NCBI GenBank assembly: GCA_032622095.1
Contig: CP136066.1
Span: 226,550,961-226,614,960, forward strand
Direction: 5' to 3'
Source: Siphonodentalium dalli
Lineage: Eukaryota; Mollusca; Scaphopoda; Gadilida; Siphonodentaliidae
Length of the DNA: 64,000 nt
Shown here in pieces: positions 30,892 to 42,860 of this stretch. The notes beneath the pieces are model-generated. The model worked only from the letters and a program-made list of their open reading frames with translations. It was not told where the DNA came from and did not search any database. The position numbers and the translations under genes were made by a program. Each line of letters begins with the position of its first letter. Position 1 is the stretch's first letter.

Positions 30892-31038
30892 AGATAAACA
30901 TACCCTGTTGAGTTGTACATTCTGGGATTCGACCATGAAAACAGTTTGTGAACGAGCCGGCTTGCCGGCGAGTTCACAAACTGTTTTCATGCTCGAATCC
31001 CAGAATGTACAACGAAACAGGGTACGTTTATCTCCATT
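30892..31038. mobile_element. Palindromic MITE with GCCGGC centre
   Basis: ~65-bp inverted arms (GAGATAAACATACCCTGTT, AACAGTTTGTGAAC) meeting at GAGCCGGCTTGCCGGCGAG. Confidence 0.75.
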
Positions 31039-31202
31039 GTAATTCAATCTAGCAAGGAATTTGCAAAAAAACTGTATAAAAAGTATCATTTAGTCATTTT
31101 CATGACACGAATCGAGACTTTCATTTCGCCGTTGTCACCGTGCACAAATCATTGGGTGTGTCCATTGCGTTATTCGGAACACTGCTCCGTAACCATTTCC
31201 TG

Positions 31203-31413
31203 TGGGGCGGGTTGGCTCGTTTCGCTACTCCGTTCTGCGCCGATCAAATTGTACCGTACCACATTCAGATTTGATGCACGCTGAAGCGGCCGATGAACGG
31301 TATCTATAGACAACATCGCGCGGGTGTGCTCGTTTCGCTACTCGTTCTGCGCCGATTACATTTGACCGTGCTACATTCAGATTTGATGCACGCTGAAGCG
31401 GCCGATGTCGGTG
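31203..31413 (+). repeat. ~116-bp tandem duplication, GC-richer than surroundings
   Basis: Two diverged copies sharing GGCTCGTTTCGCTACTC and ACATTCAGATTTGATGCACG. Followed by a CCAATCAG motif at 31443. Confidence 0.75.
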
Positions 31414-31442
31414 AATCGAAAACGAAAGTTAGCCGCTCTCGG

Positions 31443-31450
31443 CCAATCAG
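31443..31450 (+). promoter_or_regulatory. CCAAT-box-like motif
   Basis: GGCCAATCAGAA matches the NF-Y consensus in a locally GC-richer stretch between the divergent NAA80 and COX16 genes. No transcript was tied to it. Confidence 0.2.
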
Positions 31451-31752
31451 AATGCTTGATTTTAGTGACAAATACTCAATTGAATTACAATGCTGTGTAC
31501 ATTATGTATACATCATGTATATATGATAGAGAAACGTGACTACCAGCCCAGAAGAAAACATTATTTAATATACGAAACATGATATATAGCAAGTCAACAT
31601 GACCGCTTTCGCAGATTGCTGCTTCCATATACCGGGTATATATAGTTGTGATACAATCGAACATATACTATGGGAGGCCCTTTTCACATTTATTAAATAA
31701 TTGGACTATAAACACAATTGAATTGCGATTAAGCATAGTTGATTGTGATTAA

Positions 31753-32335
31753 AGGGGTACTGTACGCCATTTTCATTAAATTTCCGGTGACAACAACGAT
31801 CTAATATCGATAATATATAGAAACATAAGTAATTTGAGTCGGAGATGTATTCTGTAAACGCTCAGGTTAATAGGCTATCTTAAAATTTAATAATTTAAAA
31901 GTTAATAATTTGATATAAATTGAATTTATGACTGGAGCCATAAAATGGCGTCAATTAAATTACGAATTACCGTAATCAAAAATAGTAATTGAGGGATACT
32001 GGATTTATAAACCGATCGCACACACGATTGCTTAAAATATTATGATGATACGGGGAGAACACTCAAGCCACTCACTGACTAGCGACGATACAATAACTTA
32101 AATGATTATATGGGACTAGTATGCATATAATATAACTTTTATTTGATTCATTTGGTTGAAAACTTTACAAAAATTACTCGACAACGAGAATTTGTATTTT
32201 TGCATTCCGGTAAATTTGTCATCCGTAACATGACTTCGTACTCAACAGACTTTCAAATAATGGAAAAATTGTTACCTTATTCTCCGACTCGGAGACTATA
32301 GAAACCAACAACAACATGTGGCGTACAGTACCCCT
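31753..32335 (+). mobile_element. TTAA-flanked element, AGGGGTACTGTACGCC family
   Basis: Ends AGGGGTACTGTACGCCA and TGGCGTACAGTACCCCT, TTAA at 31749-31752 and 32336-32339. The interior is AT-rich without ORFs. Confidence 0.85.
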
Positions 32336-32404
32336 TTAAGCGCAATTAGTTATACTCAAATTGAATTGCACTTATATGGGCAGCCAAATTAACATACCGT
32401 ATAT

Positions 32405-32672
32405 ATATTATATAAGTACTCAAATATTTGAAGATATCTCCAAATATTTGGAGATATCTTTAATTATTTAAAGATATATCTTTAAATATTTAGAGATATA
32501 TCTAGTTCATTTGGAGATGTCTTCAAATCATTTGCAGATATCTCTAAATCAAGTTGGAGAGCTCTTCAAATCATACCTGAATTATTTAGGACATCAATCC
32601 ATTTGAAGATATCAATCCATTTGAAGATATCTCTACATATTTAGAGATATCTGCAATTATTTAGAGATATCT
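32405..32672. repeat. GAGATATC-rich degenerate repeats, block 1
   Basis: Units of form AAATATTTGGAGATATCT with TTTA/TTTG and ATCT/CTCC variants; many are self-complementary. Confidence 0.8.
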
Positions 32673-32697
32673 AATTACCTACCGAAAGCCATAACTT

Positions 32698-32935
32698 CAG
32701 AGGTAAAATTATTTGCAGACGATTGCCCCTCCTCTATAGAGAGATCAGAGACCAGTCCAACCACCTTGCACTACAGAAAGACCTCACCTCGCTAGAAATA
32801 TTGGCCGACCAATTGGGGGGGGGGGGGGGGGGGGTGCATTTCAACAGAAAAAAATGCTACATCATTTACATGTATCTGTCAGGAAACCTCAGTAAATTTC
32901 ATGGAGACCCAGCCTGGGAGACCTCTCAATTTAAA
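32698..32935 (+). mobile_element. Retrotransposon relic with FADD motif and poly-G run
   Basis: Reads VKLFADDCPLLYREI, then LQKDLTSLEILADQLG, a ~20-base G run, then VHFNRKKCYI. These match VRLFADDCQLYRNI, LQKDLKKLEDWAENWG and RFNSKKCNI of the 26.8-kb element. Confidence 0.78.
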
Positions 32936-33379
32936 TGTTATTAACTACAAATTAAATTACAAGTGATTTAATACTTGAATTACAAATAATGTGTAAATAT
33001 AAACATCTATATTTTATAATTTGATAAAATAAATGTAAAGTATACTCACCTGAATTTAAACTATCAGTAAATAATCCTACATGTGACATAAAGAAAACCA
33101 ATATAAACCATGACTCTTGAGATTGTGACTTCCCTTTTGTGAGCTATCCAATGTTTGTGAAATTGGAGAAAATTCCATCTGGTCTAAATTTTCATTGAGA
33201 GCAGGTCAGGGTGATTACATAACAGGTACTCATAGACACATAGAGTAAAGCAGTTGTCCCAATTAACTTGTAGGATTGATTACAATGTTAAAGTGACTTA
33301 TTACAGGCAATGAGATACACTGATATTAATTCCACTTTACTATGAATCAGACTTATAATTTTTCATTTGAACTCATTGT
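32936..33379. other. No gene seen
   Basis: AT-rich sequence between a retrotransposon relic and the 33.4-kb duplication. Confidence 0.45.
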
Positions 33380-33527
33380 GAAATGTGAATTTCATTTCTA
33401 ATTCTAAATAGTTATGGATCCCGCTCAAATTGATAAAATTCTGATCACAATGAGTTGGATTGTCAGGAATTGCAAATGGTTTTTAATTTATGATGGAAAC
33501 ACTACTGATGAGTCAGCAAATGAAAGA

Positions 33528-34082
33528 CTGTTACGAGGGGATTAAACACCGTCATTGAGACAGTCTCGATAAGATGTTACGAGGGGATTAAACACCGTCA
33601 TTGAGACAGTCTAGATAAGATGTTACGAGGGGATTAAACACCGTCATTGAGACAGTCTAGATAAGATGTTACGAGGGGATTAAACACCGTCATTGAGACA
33701 GTCTAGATAAGATGTTACGAGGGGATTAAACACCGTCATTGAGACAGTCTAGATAAGATGTTACGAGGGGATTAAACACCGTCATTGAGACAGTCTAGAT
33801 AAGATGTTACGAGGGGATTAAACACCGTCATTGAGACAGTCTAGATAAGATGTTACGAGGGGATTAAACACCGTCATTGAGACAGTCTCGATAAGATGTT
33901 ACGAGGGGATTAAACACCGTCATTGAGACAGTCTAGATAAGATGTTACGAGGGGATTAAACACCGTCATTGAGACAGTCTAGATAAGATGTTACGAGGGG
34001 ATTAAACACCGTCATTGAGACAGTCTAGATAAGATGTTACGAGGGGATTAAACACCGTCATTGAGACAGTCTCGATAAGATG
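33528..34082 (+). repeat. 46-bp minisatellite
   Basis: About 12 units of GATGTTACGAGGGGATTAAA + CACCGTCATTGAGACAGTCT + AGATAA. Homologous sequence at 34690-34735 has a single diverged unit, the apparent ancestral state. Confidence 0.93.
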
Positions 34083-34294
34083 AGTTGAATGCTTCATTCC
34101 AAATATTATTTCAAATGAAGCTGAAACAAGACTTGAATCAAGAACAGAAGTTAGTTTTTGAACCGGATCCATTTATAATATTGTATCACACATCTCTGCC
34201 AAACAATTGAATAAATTTTCATGCTTTCAAAGCTGTCAACCTCTGTGTATGTAAGGCTTTATTTGCGCTTAAGCGCAAATTCTTTGTAGATGTA

Positions 34295-34505
34295 CAGTAA
34301 TGCTCTAAGTAATCAACCTCTTAACCAAAGCAGAATTATGGGTAACTTTTCAGGATTTAGTCGGAAATATGGCTTGTTGCCATTCATCGGAAGCTCTCAG
34401 CGAGAGCTTTCCGATAAATGGCAACAAGCCATATTTCCGACTATATTCTGAAAAGTTACACATAATCTGCTTTGGTTAAGAGGTCGATTACTTAGGGCGT
34501 TACTG
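34295..34505 (+). mobile_element. TA-flanked MITE, CAGTAATGC family
   Basis: Complete palindromic copy (211 bp) with TA flanks, separating two halves of a large direct duplication (33380-34280 and 34506-35350). Confidence 0.88.
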
Positions 34506-35329
34506 TACAATGTGAATTTCATTTCAAATTCTAAATAATTATGGATCCAGCTTAAATTGATCAAATTCTGACCACAATGAGTAGGATTGTCAGGAATTGA
34601 GGACAGTTTTTAATGGAGAAAACAAGACTGTTTCATCAGCAAATGAAAGAGACTCATTAAAGTCTGAATTGTACCACTGTATTCTCAATTTGGAGAGGAT
34701 TTAACCTTCATTGAGAGTCTCGATACTATTAAGATGAGTTGAATATTGCTTCATTACAACTATTTCTTCATTACAACTATTTCAAGACATTATTTTCAAA
34801 TGAGGCTGAAACAAGACTTGAATCAAGAATAGAAATTAGTTTTTTAATGGAATAAATCCCAGAGAAAGAGGATAGTATCAATTAATTTAAATCCTTTTGC
34901 TAGTTTTAGGACAGAAAAGTAATATTTCACACACCGGATACCGCTTATTTAAGTTGTTAGATTGTCGTAAAAAATACTAGAACATTTATCGTTGATGCTT
35001 CCTTATCAGCACAAATATCGAAAAGATATTGTGTAAATTGTGACACATATCAAGTTTGTGATATTTAGCGGTCGGTAATAGATAATTGATTGTTCCTAAT
35101 AGAACAATTAATGGTATCTTTTTGATTTATACAAAGTATCAACCACCTCAGATTGAGAGAAGTAACATTTTTCCACAAATTAGGCCTACACATATTTCCT
35201 GATAAAGCTGTATAATTAAATTTATGTATAAAAAAATATTAATAAATCATATCATACATCTCTGCTATACAATTGAATAAATTTTCATGCTTTATAAAGC
35301 TGTCAATCTCTGTGTAAGTAATGCTTTAT

Positions 35330-35460
35330 TTGCGCTAGGTATTTGCGCTAAAGCGCAAATAGAAATGAATAAGTATTTGCGCTTAAGTGCAAATAGGTTA
35401 TTTGTGCTTAAGCGCTAATAAATTTATTTGCGCTTAAGCACAAATAAAGCCTTACATACA
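35330..35460. repeat. TTGCGCTTAAGCGCAA dyad cluster
   Basis: Five or so copies of TATTTGCGCTTAAGCGCAAA. Related dyads occur singly at 34258-34283 and in tandem at 37083-37127. Confidence 0.75.
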
Positions 35461-35755
35461 CAGGTCTGGGTGACCACCGATCAATCTATAATAGACTGAT
35501 TGGTCTTCCTGGCACAGTGCTCACTGGTGGAAGAGACAGAAATTTCTTGAATATTGAAATATTTTTTGTTTTATTCTCAGTAAATAATTATTCCCTGTCT
35601 TTCAAAAGAAATCAGAATTAATTTGTTTGAAAGATAATTATAGAACATTATAGAGTGACTCTTCCTATCTCAGATGCATGCTGGCAGTGAAAACCGATTT
35701 GTCTATTTTTGATTGATCGGTCTTATAAAGATCAATCGGTGTTCACCCAGACCTG
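35461..35755 (+). mobile_element. Inverted-repeat element, CAGGTCTGGGTGA family
   Basis: Ends CAGGTCTGGGTGACCACCGAT and ATCGGTGTTCACCCAGACCTG are inverted, with a possible ATACA flank on both sides; hAT-like but unproven. Confidence 0.65.
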
Positions 35756-36053
35756 ATACAAGTTTTCATTGCACACACATAGGCCATTTTTTCATTTTGG
35801 CCTTTTTCGGGACCCACCACCCCAGTTTTCTACTAAATTTTATAAGTTAAATTACTGCAGGTTTTCAGGTACCCTCCCCTTTATTTTTTTTACCCATTAT
35901 TTTTAGGCTTTGAGGTGTTCTTTTTCCAAAAACTTTTGATATTAACACCTGCATATAGCACAGCATTTCAATATAACACAGTTGTTCATTTCCATTTATT
36001 TTTTCTTATAGAAGATATGAGATGATTCGGCACCCATAAATAAAAACAATGTT

Positions 36054-36965
36054 GCAGACAGGTGCAATGGTGCTCACACCGATCTCTGACAGGTGCAATG
36101 GTGCTCACACCGATCTCTGTGACAGGTTCAATGGTGCTCACACCTATCTCAGACAGGTGCAATGGTGCTCACACCGATCTCTGACAGGTGCAATGGTGCT
36201 CACTCCTATCTCTGTGACAGGTGCAATGGTGCTCACACCGATCTCTGTGACAGGTGCAATGGTGCTCACACCGATCTCTGTGATAGGTGCAATGGTGCTC
36301 ACACCGATCTCTGTGACAGGTGCAATGGTGCTCACACCGATCTCAGACAGGTGTAATGGTGCTCACACCGATCTCTGACAGGTGCAATGGTGCTCACGTC
36401 AATCTCTGTGACAGGTGCAATGGTGCTCACACCGATCTCTGTGACAGGTGCAATGGTGCTCACACCGATCTCTGATAGGTGCAATGGTGCTCACACCGAT
36501 CTCTGTGACAGGTGCAATGGTGCTCACACCGATCTATGTGACAGGTGCAATGGTGCTCACACCGATCTCAGACAGGTGCAATTGTGCTCACACCTATCTC
36601 TGTGACAGGTGCAATTGTGCTCACACCTATCTCTGTGACAGGTACAATGGTGCTCACACCGATCTCTGTGACAGGTGCAATGGTGTTCACACCGATCTCA
36701 GACAGGTGCAATGGTGCTTACACTGATCTCAGACAGGTGCAATGGTGCTCACACCGATCTCTGTGACAGGCGCAATGGTGCTCACACCGATCTCTGTGAC
36801 AGGTGCAATGGTGCTCACACCGATCTCTGTGATTTCATAGTATTTTATGAGTATTGTTGCCGACAGGTGCAATGGTGCTCACACCGATCTCTTTGATTTC
36901 ATAGTATTTTATGAGTATTGTTGCAGACAGGTGCAATGGTGCTCAAACCGATCTCTGTGATTTCA
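36054..36965 (+). repeat. ~29-33-bp minisatellite with a longer variant at its end
   Basis: About 27 units of GACAGGTGCAATGGTGCTCA + CACCGATCTCTGT, with TCTGTGA/TCA/TCTGA spacers. The last units (from 36833) carry an extra TTTCATAGTATTTTATGAGT segment. No coding meaning. Confidence 0.93.
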
Positions 36966-37736
36966 GAGTATTTTATGAGTATTGATATTTGGCAAAGCAT
37001 CAGTGGAGTTCCTCCCCTTATGATCACATGATTACAAGGCTTGAGCCATTGATATGAGGGGGGTTTATCTGAAAAGGAACATTTATTTGCGCTTAAGCGC
37101 AAATGAATTGCGCTTAAGCGCAAATAGTTTCCATCTAAGACTTCTGTTACTTGAAAAATTATTAATTGTTTTAATTATTTAATTAATTTTAATTTATTAA
37201 AATTCGGTTAAATCATAATATTTACACCATGTGAAAGCTTGATAAATTCTGAATATTTTCAAATGTATATTGCCAAACAAATTGTTAAAACTGCAAATTT
37301 GCCAAATAATTATTCATTTTTCCATAAATTTCTCCATGTTGGACTTGGTTAATTTGCAGCTTCAGTTTCAGAACAGTTTTGTATTGAAATATTCTAAGTC
37401 GAGCTTCGAGGGCTAAGAGGCCAACAATATATTGAAGCCTTAATTTCAATGGATATTTTAGTGTGATATGTCTGGCTGAAGTTGAATTTTAATAGTTAAC
37501 AGAAGATGTTAGCCTTCGCCACAAGCCCTCATTTTCCGGAGTGCTTATGTGGGAGACCTAAGGACTCGAATTCTTATCGAGTGCTTACCTGCACTGCATC
37601 TTGAGCACTCAAGTCCTAAGCGACCACTTACTGTGATCGATATAAGTACTTGAGTCCTAAGCCAGTGCTTAATGTGATTGACATAAGCACTCGAATCCTT
37701 GTTGAATGCTTATTAAGCCTTCATGCTCGGTAAGGG
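36966..37736. other. No gene seen
   Basis: Contains two TTGCGCTTAAGCGCAA dyads (37083-37127) and, at 37550-37720, loosely repeated GAGTGCTTA / CACTCGAATCCTT segments. Confidence 0.45.
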
Positions 37737-37998
37737 TGGTCATTCCATATCAACAAAATTGTCAAAAGAGCCAACAGCACCTTAGGATTCCTGAAATGAA
37801 ACATCAGCAAAGCGGATAAGAAGCACAAGAAACTGGCTTATGAGTCCACACTCGAATACGGAGCAGAAATATGGGATCCATACTTGCAGAAGGACATAGA
37901 CAACATCGAAAGGGTACCGCGGTACCGAAAAAAGCTGCAAAATTCATTACAATTACAAAGACAGAGATAAAGGTGCAGTCACAGCCATGATGGAGATA

Positions 37999-38211
37999 CA
38001 GTAATGCCCTAATTAATCGACTAATTAACCACAGCAGAATTATGGGTAACTTTTCAGGATTTAGTCGGAAATATGGCTTGTTGCCATTCATCGGAAAGCT
38101 CTCCCCAAGAGCTTTCCAATGAATGGCAACAAGCCATATTTCCGACTAAATCCTGAAAAATTACCCATAATTCTGATGTGGTTAATGAGTCGATTAATTA
38201 GGGCATTACTG
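37999..38211 (+). mobile_element. TA-flanked MITE, CAGTAATGC family, nested in retrotransposon relic
   Basis: Complete palindrome. Removing it rejoins the retrotransposon frame AVTAMMEE to SYHNEDKKRSEKD. Left flank TA; right flank mutated to CA. Confidence 0.88.
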
Positions 38212-38466
38212 CAGAAGAGTTATCACAATGAAGATAAGAAAAGAAGTGAAAAGGATACACTGTTCAGGAAGATAGTAGACGGGTCATTCCACTATCCATA
38301 CACATGACTTCTTAATACCAAGGAGCAAGGACAATCGAAAAATTACTGCTAAAAAATTCCCAGGATTTGAGACAAACATTTTTGAGTCACATGAGTGTAC
38401 CAAATCACTTTCTTATAGAACAATAAGGACAATTACGGCTCAATGTAAGAACTCATTCTTTGTTAA

Positions 38467-38858
38467 CCCTTTACCCAACAGAACGGCCCTGTGCCAATGC
38501 ATTCTCTTATATATGCGAGTCGACCATAGGTCGCCTCGCATATATAAGAGAATACATTGGCTTAACACATTAAAAATTATAAAATTGTTAAAGAATGTAA
38601 GAAAAAATGGTAAAAAGTGTTAAAAAAAGATTTTTTTTAGGCCAATGCATTCTCTTATATATGCGAGGCGACCTATGGTCGACTCGCATATATAAGAGAA
38701 TGCATTGGCACAGGGCATAACTGTAACCATCACAATGTGGTCAATGAGCCGGTTCCAACAATATCCATATTTGTATGGTTTTATTGAGACAGACCCAAGA
38801 TAATTTAGGCTGTTGCAGTTTTATTTGGCCGTTTTTGGCCGGTTTGTTGGGTAAAGGG
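38467..38858 (+). mobile_element. piggyBac-like TTAA MITE, family A, nested in retrotransposon relic
   Basis: TTAA at 38463-38466 and 38859-38862. Removing it rejoins the retrotransposon reading (NSFF to KTIIKW), which aligns with SFFNKTILDW of the copy at 26.8-28.8 kb. Confidence 0.92.
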
Positions 38859-38999
38859 TTAAAACAATCATCAAATGGTACCACCTGGATGATATGGACA
38901 GCACATGTGATATAACATCCACTACAATATTAACAGCTTAAGTCGTCCTACCGGTACCTACAGCCAAATCAAGGCTTCTACTCCGAACAACATACAGAT

Positions 39000-39740
39000 A
39001 CAGATATCTTTAAATATTTGGAGATATCTTCAAATATTTGAAGATCTCTTCAAATCATTTAGAGATATCCACAAAAGCATTTAAGGAGAAGTGAATTTAA
39101 TTTGTCGTACTTAACCATAAATGAATTAGAGATATCTTCAATTCATTTAGAGATATCTCCAATTTATTTAGAGATATCTCTAAATGATTTGGAGATATCT
39201 CTAATTTCCCTTCTTTATTGTGGAGAAGACTCAGAAGAGCAAACCATTTAGAGATATCTCAAAATATTTGGAGATATCTTCAAATATTTGAAGATCTCTT
39301 CAAATCATTTAGAGATATCCACAAATGCATTTAAGGAGAAGTGAATTTGATTTGTCGTACTTAACCATAAATGAATTAGAGATATCTTCAATTCATTTAG
39401 AGATATCTCCAATTTATTTAGAGATATCTCTAAATGATTTGGAGATATCTCTAATTGCCCTTAGAACTTAATTGTGGATAAGTACTCATTTGAGGAGAAG
39501 AGCAAACCATTTAGAGATATCCACAAATGCATTTAAGGAGAAGTGAATTTGATTTGTCATACTTAACCATAAATGATTTGGAGATATCGCTAATTGCCCT
39601 TCTTTATTGGGGATAAGTACTCATTTGAGGAGAAGAACAAACCATTTAGAGATATCTCTAAATATTTGGATATATCTCTAATTAAATGGAGATATCTTCA
39701 AATGAATTAGATATAGCCTATCCCTAAATGATTTGAAGTC
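39000..39740. repeat. GAGATATC-rich degenerate repeats, block 2
   Basis: Same motif as block 1, arranged in a higher-order repeat of about 220-240 bp that includes TGCATTTAAGGAGAAGTGAA and TTTGTCGTACTTAACC and recurs about three times. Confidence 0.8.
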
Positions 39741-39774
39741 AATTAATACCTGACATATCCTCAAATAGGCTCCT

Positions 39775-39866
39775 TGTATGAAATGTATGTCAACATGCGA
39801 TATGATGCCTCCCCCATGCAGGGAGGCATAATATTGCACGTTGACATAAATTTTCATACAATTTAT
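39775..39866. repeat. Small hairpin element
   Basis: Inverted TTGTATGAAATGTATGTCAA / TTGACATAAATTTTCATACAA arms with a GCCTCCC / GGGAGGC centre. Confidence 0.65.
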
Positions 39867-40929
39867 ACAGAAGTATTGTTGAAAACTGCCTAAAATAGCA
39901 AAATATTCTAACAGTTATTAAGGGAATTAAGAAGACGATTTGGCATAGTCACTAAAATATAAATGGAGACAACCAATGTCAATGTGATGACTAATTGTTG
40001 TGTCAGGCATGACCTTTCCAATTTCTGACATACTTGGTGGGGTAATGAATACAACAGTCAGAAAAAAACACATTTATTTGCTAATGACCATTAAATGCCA
40101 TAGCCTACTGTACTACCGGTAGGTCTACAGTTACAGTAGGTCAACATGCATGACCGCTTTTGCAGATTGCTGCTTAAGGGTACTAGGTTCATGACTGAAC
40201 TACAGTTACAGTAGACTATACACGCATAATCAATTTAACTTTTAGCTCATTCCAAGATTTTAAGTTTAGAATTTTGTTCACAAAATAAATTACTTGCAGC
40301 TGTATATATATATGAAGTTCAATGTTGAATTTACACTGGTGCTAGATACATGTACCGGGTATAGGTATAATGATCTATAATCATAAATTAATGCACTGAC
40401 TTGATGACATGTCAAAAATATCGTATTTCAATTTCAACTTGCATTCATTTTCATGATTTTAATGTTGAGCACCGCAATCAAAACTGACAAGAAAGTCAAA
40501 CTGATACAATTTACAATAGTACCCCATCATTTCATTGCCAATATGTTACTAGACGTAATTCATATGTGGTGATATTAATAGATCAACGCAAAGTCTGATT
40601 AATAGTAATAAAATTTGCTTTGCTACTTTTCCACGATTTGTGTTACATAAACAAAGTGTCATTGACAACCGCTTCGCGACTCATTTTGTGTAATTTCGGC
40701 ATCTAAAAATATCGTCCCCAGATGGGTCACATGATGACATTGCCTGGCATCAAAATCTGCTGAAAGAAAGTTATTCAGGGCAGATGGTCGCTCATTTTAA
40801 GCTAAACAAATACGAGCGGAACGACTTGTGTAAATGTATTCAGACAGTTAATCGCAAAGGAAATGAAGGGGAGAATATATTATTATCACAACCCATTATG
40901 TTCATTTCAAATTTTATTTGTGGATATGT
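39867..40929. other. No gene seen
   Basis: Shares GACCGCTTTTGCAGATTGCT (about 40150) with a site near 31601, suggesting a dispersed repeat; otherwise unique. Confidence 0.45.
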
Positions 40930-41445
40930 TGATTTAGAGATATCTCTAATTCAGTTTGGAGATATCTCTAATTCATTTGGAGATATCTCCAATTATTCAG
41001 AGATATCTTCAATTATTTGGAGATATCTCCAACTATTTGGAGATATCTCTAAATATTTAGAGATATGTCCAAATATTTAGAGATATCTTCAATTATTTAG
41101 AGATATCTTCAATTATTTAGAGATATTTTCAAATCGAATTATGGAGAAGTACTTAATTACGGATATGTCCAATTGTAGATATGTCAATTTAGAGATATCT
41201 CCAAATATTTAGATATCTCTAATTCATTTGTAGATATCTCTAATTCATTTGGAGATATCTCCAGTTATTCAGAGATATCTCCAAATATTCAGAGATATCT
41301 CCAAATCGAATTATGGAGAAAAGAACTTATCCTTAAATGATTTAGAGCTATCTTCAAATGATTTAGAGATATCTTCAAATGATTTAGAGATATCTTCAAA
41401 TGATTTAGAGATATCTTCTAATTCATTTGGAGATAAGTGCAATTT
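40930..41445. repeat. GAGATATC-rich degenerate repeats, block 3
   Basis: Same motif, with a run of four ATGATTTAGAGATATCTTCA units at 41335-41415. It directly precedes the 54-bp array. Confidence 0.8.
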
Positions 41446-41479
41446 CAAGTCGATTTCCAGCATTTTACTTATATATGTT

Positions 41480-42520
41480 ACAGTTAAAGATGGTATATCT
41501 CTTTGTAAACATGTGTTATATATATAGTTACCGTGGTATAAAGATGGTATATCTCTTTGTAAACATGTGTTATATAAATAGTTACCGTGGTATAAAGATG
41601 GTATATCTCTTTGTAAACATGTGTTATATATATAGTTACCGTGGTATAAAGATGGTATATCTCTTTGTAAACATGTGTTATATATATAGTTACCGTGGTA
41701 TAAAGATGGTATATCTCTTTGTAAACATGTGTTATATATATAGTTACCGTGGTATAAAGATGGTATATCTCTTTGTAAACATGTGTTATATATATAGTTA
41801 CCGACTTACCGTGGTATAAAGATGGTATATCTCTTTGTAAACATGTGTTATATATAGTTACCGTGGTATAAAGATGGTATATCTCTTTGTAAACATGTGT
41901 TATATATATAGTTACCGTGGTATAAAGATGGTATATCTCTTTGTAAACATGTGTTATATATATAGTTACTGTGGTATAAAGATGGTATATCTCTTTGTAA
42001 ACATGTGTTATATAGTACCGGGGTATAAAGATGGTCTATCTCTTTGTAAACATGTGTTATATATATAGTTACCGTGGTATAAAGATGGTATATCTCTTTG
42101 TAAACATGTGTTATATATATAGTTACTGTGGTATAAAGATGGTATATCTCTTTGTAAACATGTGTTATATAAATAGTTACCGTGGTATAAAGATGGTATA
42201 TCTCTTTGTAAACATGTGTTATATATATAGTTACCGTGGTATAAAGATGGTATATCTCTTTGTAAACATGTGTTATATAAATAGTTACCGTGGTATAAAG
42301 ATGGTATATCTATTTGTAAACATGTGTTATATAAATAGTTACCGTGGTATAAAGATGGTATATCTCTTTGTAAACATGTGTTATATATATAGTTACCGTG
42401 GTATAAAGATGGTCTATCTCTTTGTAAACATGTGTTATATATATAGTTACCATGGTATAAAGATGGTATATCTCTTTGTAAACATGTGTTATATATATAG
42501 TTACCGTGGTATAAAGGTGG
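41480..42520 (+). repeat. 54-bp minisatellite derived from a transposon end
   Basis: About 19 units of AAAGATGGTATATCTCTTTG + TAAACATGTGTTATATATA + TAGTTACCGTGGTAT. One unit corresponds to the left end of the TTAA element at 22114 (ATTATCTCTTTGTAAACATG, TAGTTACCGGGGTAT). The period divides by three, giving spurious repetitive ORFs. Confidence 0.93.
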
Positions 42521-42860
42521 TTACTGTTAACCGGAAATTTTATTGTGCAATTTTGTCACAAATAACTGTTAATTAGACTCATTATCACTTATAACTATGT
42601 AATAAAACAATCCAAACAATCAACTTGGGACATTTGATGTTCGGAGCATAGCTTTAGGAACACCCTAATGATCTCTATCGCCTGAATGGTCTGTTCTATA
42701 AATAGAACAATAAAGTGTCCCATTTAATCATCTCATTTTGTAATAAAATATTCAAAATAAAATCGATTTTATCGTTTCCAGACAGGGGTCTTCAAATCAT
42801 ATTTATTATTTTATACCTACGAAACTATTTAAAATTAGTTATATGAAGAGATAATAAATA
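42521..42860 (+). mobile_element. Second copy of the AGRTGATTATCTC element body
   Basis: Aligns with 22240-22570 (GTCACAAATAA, GGTCTGTTCTA, GACAGGGGTCTTCA, ATTTATTATTTTATACC). Its left end has been amplified into the 54-bp array at 41480-42520, and its right end runs into an AAT microsatellite. Confidence 0.75.

Larger units (their letters stand above)
33380..35350 (+). repeat. Large direct duplication around a TA-flanked MITE
   Basis: 33380-34280 and 34507-35350 align (TTTCATTTCTAATTCTAAAT, GGATTGTCAGGAATTG, CAATTGAATAAATTTTCATG). They differ mainly by the 46-bp expansion in the first copy. Confidence 0.78.
37737..38945 (+). mobile_element. Decayed retrotransposon fragment with two nested insertions
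   Basis: Plus-strand pieces read WSFHINKIVKRANSTLGFL, LEYGAEIWDPYLQKDID, then FRKIVDG, RKITAKKF and KTIIKW. They align in order with WSAHIRKTTKKAN, LEYGAVVWDPHLKKDID, FHKIVEG, RKITAKKF and KTILDW of the 26.8-kb copy. Interrupted by the TA MITE at 37999 and the TTAA MITE at 38467. Stops and shifts throughout. Confidence 0.85.

Noticed and set aside
33528-34082. Direct repeats resembling a CRISPR array
   Set aside because: Units are contiguous with no variable spacers, no cas genes, and the genome is eukaryotic; the same applies to the 37-bp satellite at 62.2 kb.
36049-36896. Overlapping ORFs rich in the repeat CNGAHTDL
   Set aside because: Translations of a ~31-bp minisatellite in several frames.
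41427-42576. ORFs of 130 and 181 codons with an 18-residue repeat
   Set aside because: Product of the 54-bp array derived from a transposon end; no start context or non-repeat coding part.
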